A stretch of DNA of 64,000 nucleotides. It comes from Boesenbergia rotunda (Eukaryota; Streptophyta; Magnoliopsida; Zingiberales; Zingiberaceae). Below the pieces are notes generated by a model that saw nothing but the letters and a program-made list of their open reading frames with translations, did no database searches and had not been told where the DNA came from. The DNA lies in assembly GCA_024364735.1 (NCBI GenBank), contig JAGFNQ010002317.1, forward strand, positions 269,405 to 333,404, written 5' to 3'. The first letter of the stretch is position 1, and each line of letters opens with the position of its first letter. Positions 54,436-64,000 of the stretch are shown here, in pieces. Made by a program: the position numbers and the translations under genes.

Positions 54436-57400
54436 TGTAAAGCCTGCTTTTTTTTTAAAGCGGTGTTACGTTAACATACATAGGGGCATGTGAACATCGT
54501 AAGGCAGCGGGATAATTTAAACTTACACATACATGCACCTAACTAGCCTTTCTAACATAGTAACATGGAAACTTAGCATATTAACACATACTTGACATCA
54601 TACTTAACATGGAAACATCATACTTAACATCATGTCATAAGATCACACAAGTAGCAAGTGTAAGCACATAAGTAGCAAGTGTAAATTGTTCTTGACAATG
54701 CCATCCTAGGTTTAGCATAAGACTTATAGGTATATCTTTTATTGGCCAAGTTACTACCACACACACGCATTCTTGCCCCTCTTGCCGCTTCCTTATTGTC
54801 CTCTTGCTTGATCTACGGTATGAGGAAAATAAGACTATAAACACATAGTCTTAGTAAGACCCTTTCCTACTCACTAAAACCATTCATCACATAACATATG
54901 CACACAAAACATTAGCATAACTTGGTTCTTAACATAAATCATAAGCATATAAAATCACTTAGTATGACATAGTTCCTAGCATAGAACATGAGCATAAATA
55001 TAAACATAAAACATACTTAGCGTGGCATGATACATGGCATGAATATGAGCATAATTATTCTTAACATGGCGTGATACATGGTATAAACGTAACACAGAAT
55101 ATACTTATCATGATATATTACATGGCATAAATATAACATAAACCCTACTTAGCATGGCATGATACGTGGCATAGAAATAAACATGAAACATAAGCATAAA
55201 ACATTTCTATCATGGCATAATTCTTTAACATAAATTCTAAGCATAAAACCTTTTCTATCATGGCATAATTCTTCACATCAAACGTAAGCATAACATACTT
55301 TTCCCTCATGGCATAATGCATAACGTGAATGAATGCATGAGTCAAATGCATATACATAAGGATACTTAATTTTAAATTCACACTTTTAATACTTAAACAT
55401 AATCATAACATCATTGGGGTCCCCAGCTTGTACCACATACATACATCATGTGCGCGCATCCCTAAGTAAATACGAGGTAGCTAGTCTCGACCTACTAGGG
55501 TAAGCACAACTACGGTAGTCCCAAAATCATGGACAGCATAGTCGGAAGTCCAGAACCGGGGCGTTCTTAAGGTGCCCATCCCTGTTGGACAGCTTCGGTA
55601 GTCCCAGAACCGTGGACAGCATAGTCGGTAGTCCAAAACCGGGGCGTTCTTAAGGTGCCCATCCCTTGGACCCATACTTCGGTCCGGTACAAGCCCATTC
55701 ATAAAGTAAAATAACTTCACATGCTTCATCATTCATAGGACATTCATAGCATATTTAAACATAATATAACCTTGTTACATGAAGCATGACATAAAGCATA
55801 CTTGACCTTTCATCGTTCATACTTAATGCATAGCATCATTATGCCTTAAAGGCATAAGCATCATCTTCATTCATAAAACATGGCATGCTTTCCTAAAACA
55901 TCATTCTTGTTCGTAGTGCTTGCATGATCATGGTACATAAAGTAAGCATTGCATTGCATACATAAGCATAGTATCTATCGCAAGCATACATGGATAAGAC
56001 TCCGATAAACATGCTATGTGCTATCTAAGTGCATGGCATAGAACATAAGACATTCATGAACAAACCCTACTAAGCATGACATCTAACATAACATACCAAA
56101 CATGAACATAACACTTAAGGTTAGGGTTATAGGTAACACAATTTCTACCACATGCTTGAACCTATATATATACATCATAATAAGTCATAAACAATCATTC
56201 TTGAAACCCTAACTCCACCTAAACCCCCAATCAAGTTGCTTGGCCGAAACTTGTAAGGAAGGGGTTCTATCATTCAAGTGACATGTAAGATAGCATAAGG
56301 AAAGGAAAGACCATACATTACCTATAAGGCCATAGGAAGCTATTAGGGCTCATGATTAGGGTTAACCCTAACTCCTAGCCCCACTTCTTGGGGTTGGCCG
56401 AAACTTGCATGGGCCATGGGCTCATAGAAAAATTCATAAAATTTCCAATTAACCATCTAACACCATCCATACCATACCATAAGAGCCATTGGAACCCATT
56501 CATGAAGTAAACCCTAACTCCTTGCCCCAAAACCCATCTTGGCCGAAACTTGTAGGGTTACAAGTTCATGTGAAATTCACATAAATCACCCTCAACCTCC
56601 TTTGTGTCATGAGGGTATACAAGATACATAATTGAAGGGTTAGACCCAACCCTAACCATGGAATCATGGTAGTGGCCGAAACCCTAGGGGGTCTTAGGGT
56701 ACTCCAAAAATTCTCCAAATCCTATTTTATTCTTCATTCATCTTAAGAAAACATTAGAGAACATGAGTGAGATTTTTAACATCATTTTGAACCCAAAAAC
56801 ATGGTGGCCGAAAGTCATAAGGCCAAGTTCATGATTTTTTCTCAACATAAACCCTAACGAACTTCATATTATGGTAAACATCAAGGAGAACTATCATACC
56901 ACAGGTGAGGGAGTCTTACCTTGGGTTATCTTGATTTTTCACCTTGAATATAGAGAAACCGAAAGAACTTCTTTGACCTTAGGCTACCCCTAGCCCTTGT
57001 AGCCTTGTGGAAAACCCTTAGATCTTGAAGATGAGGCCTTCTTGTGGAGCTTTTCCAAAGGGAAAATCTCCTTGTGGGTTTCGGCTAGAATGAGGAAGGA
57101 GGAGGGAGAAGAGTAGATTTGGTGGAAGAAGGAAGAAAAGTAACTCCCATGTCACCTCTTTATACTACATTAAGGAGGGCAAGTGAAGAGTCATGGTGTC
57201 TCTTCCCTTGATGACTCTTCATTTTCCCTAAGCCTTAACCAAAATCCACTTCATCCTCTACTAGCACTCCCTTGCTAGGTGAATTGGTTAGTACATGCAT
57301 GGTGGTACACTAGGTCCAAGGTTCAATCCTTGGTGCATGTACTTTATTTTTACTTCATTTTATTTTTATTTTTCTTTTAATTTCAAAAATTCCCCTAAGA

Positions 57401-57657
57401 CTCACCCATAATTATGCTAATATTCTTAATTAAAACTCATTTATATTTATATTAAATTCAACCTAAAATTCACTAATAATCATGGTACTAGAAAAGCCCA
57501 TATAAGGCCCATTAGTACTTAACTTCCCAATTTAAATGGAAAAATCATGGATAACTAGGCTAAAAATTCGTACTAGTATCTCTAGATTCCTCAAACATTA
57601 TCCAGGCATGATCAATATTTTAAAGAAAATATTGAGAAAATTTTTTGGATCATTACA
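54436..57657 (-). mobile_element. Solo LTR, 3222 bp, probably Ty3/gypsy
   Basis: It is bounded by a perfect 5-bp target duplication GATAT (54431-54435 and 57658-57662). Ends are TGTAAAGCC and GATCATTACA, so the termini TGTAA/TTACA are inverted. No pol, primer site or purine tract is inside. On the minus strand it starts TGTAATGATCC, as many Del/Tekay-type gypsy LTRs do (family inference), and a TATAAAG box lies at 57164-57158. The lower half is AT-rich with many 'catggcat(g/a)at' words. Short minus-strand ORFs (55145-55381, 55481-55732) have no recognisable domain. Confidence 0.8.
55514..55668. repeat. 83-bp tandem duplication in the solo LTR
   Basis: A unit starting GGTAGTCCCA at 55514 repeats at 55597. 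Both contain 'accggggcgttcttaaggtg'. The second copy is slightly shorter and diverged at the end. Confidence 0.85.
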
Positions 57658-57662
57658 GATAT

Positions 57663-59273
57663 AGGTTCCACAAATCCCTCCATGAAATTTCAATTTTTTT
57701 GGAGATTTGTGGAATTAACTAGGCATTACTGAAATTGGGCTGAAAACTTGAAATTCAGGTATCAGTCGACTGCCCTGGGGGGCAGTCAACTGATCTGAGT
57801 GAATTCAGCCCTGTGACCATTCTGTTCGATTTGCCAGTCGACTGCCCATGGGGCAGTCGACTGATCCATAAGCTTCAGAATAAAAGGCATATTGGATGGT
57901 AAGAAAGTGCAGAATTGGAGGATAGGATATGACTTTGGATTAAAATCTTTGATTATGGTTTTATATTCCTTGAATAGAGTGTTATCCCATGGTTTAATAA
58001 GGCTTTATTGATATCTTGAAAATCAAGGAAGATTGATAAGTTTCCCATATGAATCTAGGATTAAGAAATAAAAAGGGGGAAAGTTGAGGGCAATTCCATG
58101 TGTCAAATTATGATGGTTAGCTTTGGCAAACACATGGAATTATAGATGGATTTGAAAGTTGATACCAAAATGCCAAACTTTTTGAGAAAATTAGAGGATG
58201 TACCAAAAGTCAAGCACATTTGATGATCTTCATGAAAACATATTTTTCTAATATAGGGTATATCCTAGCAAATGTGTTTGCAAATTTTTAGAGTGTTTCA
58301 GGTTTTCTAGGATTTCCTAGAGGGTTCTAGGGTAGAAAACTTGGGTTGTTAAGTTATGTTTAACTTAACAAAAGAAAAAAAAAGTGTCATGTTCAGTTGG
58401 GGTATAACTTAACTGAGTGATATGGTGTTAAGTTGGGTAGAACCTAACCTTGGAAAAAATTGGGAAAATGCATAAGGGGGAGGTTGCCCTTGTTTGCCTT
58501 AATTTTTATTGAAAATTGTGGGTTTTGTGTCAAACTTGGGAATGGTGATAGATACATTATGGAATGTATTTTCCCAAGTAGGTATAGGTACCACAAACTT
58601 CTCCACAAAATTTAGAAATTTCTGGAGATTTGTGGAATTTCTGGCGTATTTTTGAATTTGGCCAGAAAAGTTAATTTTCAGAGTATTAGTCGACTGCCCT
58701 GGGCAGCAGTCGACTGGTCAGGGCTGGTGTGGGTATCCAGCAGCTGACTTGTGTCCAAATGGTGTAAAACAAGTGTATAGGGGGCTAGTACACTGTGTTT
58801 AGGATCATAGGGATTAAAAGGACCAATGATTGAAATATTGATGGGTTCTTTTTTATGTTAGGCAAAGGGGGAGAAGTGTTGGGTTTAATTTGGGAAACCA
58901 AATACACCTTTGCAGGAAACCCTAGGTTTTGGAGGAGCTGAGATTAAGGGGGAGCATGGTTGTTCCATTCTTGGCGTAAGGGGAACTTTGGAGAAGTTCT
59001 TAAAAAGTCTTTGTATGTCCAATGTAGGGGGAGCTTTGGAGAAGCTTTAAAAAGCTCGTTTTTCGTAAAAAGTCCTAACTTGGGGAGGTTAGGTGTGGGA
59101 TGCTTTGGGATAGGATCCGTGGGTGTTTGCATGGCATATGCATTGGCGGTGTAAGTCCAAGGGGGAGTCTTGGCAACGTAAGTCCAATTGTTTGTTTATC
59201 ATTGTTTTTCCTACTTATTACTATTTGTTTTCTCTAACTTAAACGTATTGCCAATCATCAAAAAGGGAGAGAT
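57663..59273 (+). other. B5 3' noncoding region, distal part
   Basis: It resumes in register with B1 (14736 onwards). It holds GTCGAC dyads at 57763-57795, 57834-57866 and 58686-58718, GGGGGAG tracts near 58475, 58867, 58948 and 59025, one CCTAAC-type hairpin near 59070 and the purine tract AAAAAGGGAGAGAT before the LTR. There is no gene. Confidence 0.78.
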
Positions 59274-60322
59274 TGTTGAGGCAATTTATGGTTCGGAGTG
59301 ACCATGAGTTTTGATGTTCGGGCAAAGGGTTTAAGTTGGGTTTTCCCTTGTGATCTAATATGTGTATTTGAGTGTGCAGGATGTACAGGTTACACATATT
59401 GACTTGGCTGGACGGCTTCGGTATGGTGAAGGATTGCATGGAGACAAGCTGGAGGCTTGTGTGCATCCGAGAGACGAGGGCCGAAGATGAAGAGGGAGCA
59501 AAAGCAATAGTCAAGGTTGCTGGTGAAGAGTCAGCAAGTCATGAATGGACAAGAGCCGAGGGAGGACTCCAAGGGCAAGCCGGGAAGTGGACTTCAAACG
59601 GCACACACGAAAGGTGGCGTGGAGCCAAGTCGAGGACTTGCGTGCGCATTCGAGGGACGATAGTCGGTGGAAGAGGACGTCAAAGGCCAAGCCAAGGGAG
59701 TGTACCTGAAGGCGCACGTGGAGGAGGGTCATGAGAGTGAGTAGGAGTGTGTTTGTAAGTTGGGCAGTCGACTGGGAATATAACAGTCGACTGCCAGTGA
59801 ACATAGAAACTCACAGTGTGTATGTGACCCTGGACCAGTCGACTGCTCTAGGAGCAGTCGACTGGTGTGTAGCAGAATTCGAACGTTGGGGTTGTCAACG
59901 GTCGAATCTGAGTGGGGGAAGTCGACTGCCCTAGGAGCAGTCTACTGCCAGCGGGTTTTCCAGCCTGAGTTCAATTTAAAGAGAACTCGGTTTGGGCTAG
60001 GGTCTTTGGCGAAATCTACTTGGGTAGAGTAGATTAGTAGCCTCTGGTGCTCAGATATTATCGAGGTATTGTGGCGAGGTTTCTCCACCCACAAGGAGCG
60101 ACAAGGGCTAGCCGGAGGTTATCTGAGGAGTGATCCACCGAAGGATTCTTGGATTAGTCACCCTTAGGGGTGGATACCAAGTAAAATCGGTATTGTTAGC
60201 ATTGTTTACATTGTTAGTTTTTGTTTTATTGTATTTCCGCTTGCACAACTAACAACGTAGGAAGAAGAAGATTTGAAAAGTGTTATTCACCCCCCCCTCT
60301 AGCAACGGTACAAGATCCAACA
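59274..60322 (+). repeat. 3' LTR of B5, 1049 bp
   Basis: It has TGTTGAGGCAATT to GATCCAACA ends and is nearly identical to the split 5' LTR except for the missing internal duplication of about 100 bp. Confidence 0.92.
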
Positions 60323-60327
60323 AGATC

Positions 60328-60571
60328 AAATGCTATGGAAAAGTCATATGCAAGGATGTCATATGACTATAGCAAGGGAAAGGCCAAAAATGACAAGGGA
60401 AAGCCATTTAAAGGGAAGAAGAGGAACTTATCCAAGGACAAGGTGTTCAAAGTAAAGAAGGTGAGATGTGTAGGTCAAGAAGTACCGAAGGTACACCGAT
60501 GTGGCCTTGCAATTATAGATGAGTCACCTAGGGAGGTGACTAAGGCTATGAGCTCAAGGGGAGCTCTATGA
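60328..60571 (+). pseudogene. B3 gag, C-terminal part
   Basis: It continues gag cut at 43198; the two sides join in frame across AGATC. It is a basic segment (KKRNLSKDKVFKVKKVRCVGQ) followed by VHRCGLAI and a Ser/Arg-rich end, with TGA at 60569-60571. It matches the C-terminus of B1 and B5 gag but stops before their LWGPW end. Confidence 0.85.
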
Positions 60572-61529
60572 GTCAAGATGGGACCCATGGTCAATGGATC
60601 TCAGGAGGATTTCTCCAGGAAGACTAGATGGGTTGTGGAATGTGCCAAAGGATTTAGAGACAAATTTGAGTCTTAATCCTAGGAATTTGGCACATCAAAA
60701 GTGAGTTTCATACATGGAAATATGACACTAGAACCATATTGCATGAAAATAGGTTTTCAATGTGTAGATATCATATAAACCAACGCTAGGGATGCATTGT
60801 GAAATTATATCGGCAGAGACATCAAAGGGAAGCCAAAACTAGGACTTTATGTCAAGGTTAAATTAAACCACTTAGATAATTTTGAGTTTTGTGTCAATCT
60901 TGGGATTGGTGAATGATTCATTTTTAAACATATTTTTCCCAATTAGACATGGGTGTCACAAATCTCTCCACAAAATTTAAAGATTTTTGGAGATCTGTGA
61001 AATTAGTTATGCATTTCTGATGTTAGGTCAAAAATGTTGAAAATATAAGGTACCAGTCGACTGATGCAGAGGGCAGTCGACTGGTCCACATCGGTTCAGA
61101 AACTAGGATATTCTATGCATCAGTCGACTGATCTTTTTTTTTACCCCATCAGCCGACTGACGCTTGGATCAATCGACTGATGTAACAAATCTTTAAAAGA
61201 ATAGCCCGCGTGGGGGCGGCCGAACCTAGGGTTTCAACGCCGCCCCTTGTCGCCACCTCCCTCCTTTGATCTCTCTAGCTCCTCTAAGGCTTCCTATGAC
61301 CTTGAAATCATGTCTCTAGCCTTCCTCCACCTTAGATCCGAATCTAGGGCAAGAAAAGCAACTTCTTTGAGTCAACTTTGATCATTATCCATCATGCAGC
61401 GAATGGAGAGATGGTAACAAATTGTTTGTTTTCTCTTTTCATTTAGTCCATATTTCATGACTAACTCTCTATATTTTACTTGTTTTCCTTATTTTTCCTT
61501 CTTGATTAGGTCATTCTTGGTACATGCAT
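60572..61529 (+). other. B3 region between gag and third ORF
   Basis: It holds GTCGAC dyads at 61053-61084 and 61118-61150. From 61207 a leader of gene-like character begins ('cgaacctagggtttcaacg', pyrimidine-rich). A possible intron with donor GTAACA at 61413 and acceptor TTGATTAG ending at 61509 is visible. Unlike C2, I cannot find a splice that gives a clean start, so the first exon is unresolved. Confidence 0.45.
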
Positions 61530-62654
61530 ATGGTGATTGCATTTAGAGCTAGGCAAAAGAGAAGGGTTGGTGAGGGAACTTCCTGATAGCCTTCCATAGA
61601 TCCTACGGCACCTCGATTCCGTTCCAAGGCATGTCGGCGGAGATTTGAACATGCCGATTTTATTTTGATGAGTTGTCGATATCTCAATCAATCATATTTT
61701 CAGGAGAATACTCCTCATATCATTGAGATTATCACCCATTATGGGTTGGAAAAGTTAATGTATTGTCAGCATTACGTAAATACTGATCTCTGCAAGGAAT
61801 TTTATGCAAATCGCACATGTAGTAGCACCAATGGCGTGACGTATGAGTCCATGGTAGGGGGAATCACCATCTCATTTTCACCTGCATTATTACGGTCGTT
61901 CTTAGGGTGTCAGGTTTCAGAAAACCCATTTACATGTCTTCCTAATGTCATTGAGCCTTTAACATTGTCAAATGTGACCATTGACCAAATTCACCGTCAT
62001 TATTTCGATAATCCTCGACCTCCTCTGCAACGTATTCTTATAGCTAGAGACATGACTGCAGTTAGCAACATTCTTTATAAAATTGTCCTAGACTGCATTT
62101 TGTCCATTGTCACCAAGGGGAGGTCCAAGATTCGGCTACCTCATCTAGTGATGGTATATGCTTTAGAGAGGAGGCTAGACATTGACATCGCCCATCATGT
62201 GTTCACGTCTATTGGACATTTTTCTCATGACATCCATGGGAAAATCTACATTTCATTCAGTCATATTTTGACCGAATTATTTGCATCTAGAGGGATTGAC
62301 ATCACTAGAGGTCAGTTGTACCAGCTGTCCAAGGACTACGATCAGATAGGTTCTCGGCAGCTCTCCTTAGCTGGGATTGAGAGATAGCAGGGAGTGATGG
62401 TCTCGGCATCCTCTAGGTTTGATGATGATGAGGATGAGGAGGCTGCTGCTCCTGCTATTGCACCTACTGCTGCTCCTGTAGGGATTACAGAGGAGCGGTT
62501 CTCCCGACTGGAGGCGGAGGTTCATGGTCTCAGGAGCGACTTTCAGAATTTTCAGAAAAGACAGGCTAATATGTGTGAGATGATGCAGCGCTGGTTCCTA
62601 ATGTACCAGGCCCCTCCTCCTCCTCCTCCTCCTCCTCCTGGCGATGGTGCATAG
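61530..62654 (+). pseudogene. B3 third ORF: plant transposon-protein-like domain plus coiled coil
   Basis: The frame runs from ATG 61530 (basic RARQKRR) to 62654. It is interrupted by TGA-TAG at 61584-61589 and TAG at 62385-62387; between them 240 codons are open. The domain contains DLCKEFYANRTC and ISFSPALLRSFLGCQVSE, resembling the putative plant transposon protein domain (PF20167-like, unchecked). It then shows NILYKIVLDCIL and RLDIDIAHHVF ... SRGIDITRGQ, matching C2 at 23590-23870 residue for residue in several blocks. After the last stop come an acidic stretch, a coiled-coil-like segment (RFSRLEAEVHGLRSDFQNFQ) and a nine-proline tail. No transposase catalytic residues or membrane span are seen. 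Confidence 0.78.
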
Positions 62655-63601
62655 CTTCAGCATAATTTGGATGTGATGGTGTTGAGAGTGTGTTTAGCTT
62701 GAGCATGTGTTTTTTTTCTATTATCTCTCAAACACCATATCTGATATTGTAATATTTGAGGATTTATGTAGTACTTATTTATGGTTCCGTGTGAACCGTT
62801 AATTCACTTCCTAGTATTGCTTATATGAAGTATTATTACTTTAGTTGTGGGTTATGCGTACATGATATATGATGAATTCCAAAATACTTTCTATCTAAAG
62901 ATTATGGTATAAAGGGGGAGCTTTCATCAAGAACAAGGGGGAGGATTGAAAACATTTCTATGTTTTAAATAGTATGAGATAGACTTGTAAAACACATGGT
63001 TTCAAACCTAGGATGGAAGGTTGATACAAAATGAAGTATTTTCAAAGAATTTGAATTTTGGTCAAAAAGTCAAGCATATTTGGTATTTTCATGAAAATGT
63101 ATTTTTCTATGTTAGAATACATCATAAGAAATATGTTTGCAAAGTTCATGATTTTTTGAATTTTATCGAATTTATTCTCCATTTTTGAATTTCGGCTTAA
63201 AGGCTGAAAGCTTTCAGACTGGGTTGTATCAGTCGACTGAACATTCTGTGGGTTTGCAGTTCGAAGGCTCCAGTCGAATGGTAACAGACGCAGTCAACTG
63301 GTGCTTATGTTTTCTGATTTCTGAGGGTTTTCAAATAAAGAAAGGTATTTCTATTTTATACCAATGGTTAAGATTGCTTGGAACAATCCTTTTGATGGTG
63401 TTAAAGGGGGAGAATTAGAAGGTTTTAAGTTAGTTTTGTAACTTAACATATGAATAAGCAAAAAATTGAAAATTATGTGTGAAGGCATAAGTTAAGAGGG
63501 AGGATCATGTTTATGCTTCTTAAATTGCTATATCTATAATTTTCAATTGTTATTGTTGTACCTAACTTAAACATATTGCTATACATCAAAAAGGGAGAGA
63601 T
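62655..63601 (+). other. B3 3' noncoding region and purine tract
   Basis: There is no gene. GGGGGAG tracts lie near 62914, 62937 and 63405, and a GTCGAC dyad near 63228-63300. The tract AAAAAGGGAGAGAT ends directly before the LTR. Confidence 0.8.
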
Positions 63602-64000
63602 TGTTAGTGCAATCGATCCAAGTGTGATCAGGTAAATTATGGGTTTTGATGTGTGTGTCAATATGATTAAGTTAGGGTGTCATGTTGGTTTGATATGTGT
63701 GTTTGATTTATGCAGGACTTGGTGAATCACACATTAAGTACGCATCCGATGGACGAGAGCCGAAGGAAGAGGACTTCAAGGGCAAGCCGGGGAAGTATAC
63801 TTCGAAGACATACGTGAAGGATGGCATGGAGGCAAGCCGTGGGCTTGTGTGCGCATCTGAGGGACAAAACCCGAGGGAAGAGAACTTCAAGGGGTGAGCC
63901 AAGGGAGTAGACTTCAAGGCATACACGAAGGATGGACTTCGAAGTGAGTTTGAGTGAAAATGTAAGCTGGGCAGTCGACTGCAAGGGAAGCCAGTCGACT
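63602..64000 (+). repeat. 3' LTR of B3, first 399 bp
   Basis: It starts TGTTAGTGCAATCGATCC and is collinear with 40864-41260. It continues past the window end, where a GTCGAC dyad pair begins. Confidence 0.88.

Larger units (their letters stand above)
43199..60322 (+). mobile_element. Family B element B5 nested in B3
   Basis: It is flanked by a perfect 5-bp target duplication AGATC (43194-43198 and 60323-60327). 5' LTR: 43199-43532 plus 51565-52387, split by A7. 3' LTR: 59274-60322. The interior has primer site, gag and a long noncoding tail, itself split by a solo LTR at 54436-57657. No pol is visible. Confidence 0.92.
40864..64000 (+). mobile_element. Family B element B3, outermost of the nest, with third ORF
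   Basis: 5' LTR 40864-41781, primer site, gag (41848-43198, resuming at 60328), third ORF 61530-62654, purine tract, and a 3' LTR from 63602 that runs off the window. It is interrupted at 43198/60328 by B5. The two LTR starts (TGTTGGTGCAATCG and TGTTAGTGCAATCG, both then 'tccaagtgtgatc'-like) agree with each other better than with B1 or B5. No pol is visible in either half. Confidence 0.87.

Noticed and set aside
57278..57340. tRNA-like block with a B-box-like GGTTCAATCC in the solo LTR
   Set aside because: I could not find an acceptor stem or anticodon arm, and no flanking duplication marks a SINE. It may be chance or an old tRNA-derived piece.
61530..62654. True envelope protein in the third ORF
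   Set aside because: I see no signal peptide, transmembrane segment or fusion-peptide-like stretch in either copy.

Overview
The window is repeat-rich plant nuclear DNA. Almost every coding stretch belongs to a long terminal repeat (LTR) retrotransposon, and I see no intact single-copy host gene, rRNA gene or tRNA gene. The Ty1/copia elements use a primer site complementary to plant initiator tRNA-Met (TGGTATCAGAGC). Their gag and pol are of Sirevirus (SIRE/Maximus) type, with long LTRs, multiple GGGGGAG purine tracts and palindrome-rich LTRs. A large-genome monocot, perhaps Zingiberales, is my best guess, but the species call is low confidence.

Three copia families, named here A, B and C, fill most of the window. 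Family A LTRs are about 1.4-1.6 kb (TGTTGGTGCAG...GATCCAACA) and carry GGGCGCCC dyads and a 51-bp tandem hairpin array. Family B LTRs are about 0.9-1.15 kb (TGTTGRNGCAATC...) and carry CAGTCGACTG dyads; its elements encode gag but no visible pol. Family C LTRs are about 2.2 kb (TGTTGATGCAG...TCCAACA) and carry GATCGGTC...GACCGATC and CCTARC...GYTAGG hairpin arrays.

Layout: 1-957 decayed A LTR; 958-3290 unclassified DNA with a SINE at 1489-1720 bounded by an 18-bp target duplication; 3291-11947 family C element C1 on the minus strand, with broken gag-pol and no third ORF; 11948-17155 gag-only family B element B1 with an assembly gap; 17156-19849 5' part of A element A2 (minus); 19850-25811 3' part of a family C element (C2) with a spliced third ORF; 25812-32016 a minus-strand A element (A4) whose gag is interrupted by an inverted 3' part of another A element (A3); 32017-34177 5' end of an Athila/Tat-like Ty3/gypsy element; 34178-35617 B fragment; 35618-40621 reduced A element (A5/6, minus); 40864 to the window end a nest: B element B3, containing B element B5 at 43199-60322, which itself contains A element A7 at 43533-51564 and a 3.2-kb solo LTR at 54436-57657. 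Target duplications support three of the insertions.

The most unusual observations are these. First, two distinct families (C2 and B3) carry a homologous third ORF between gag or pol and the 3' LTR; it resembles the plant putative transposon protein domain followed by a coiled coil, and in C2 it starts with a clear 364-bp intron. Second, the LTRs hold arrays of small hairpins with constant loops and covarying stems, and one hairpin type is shared between families B and C.
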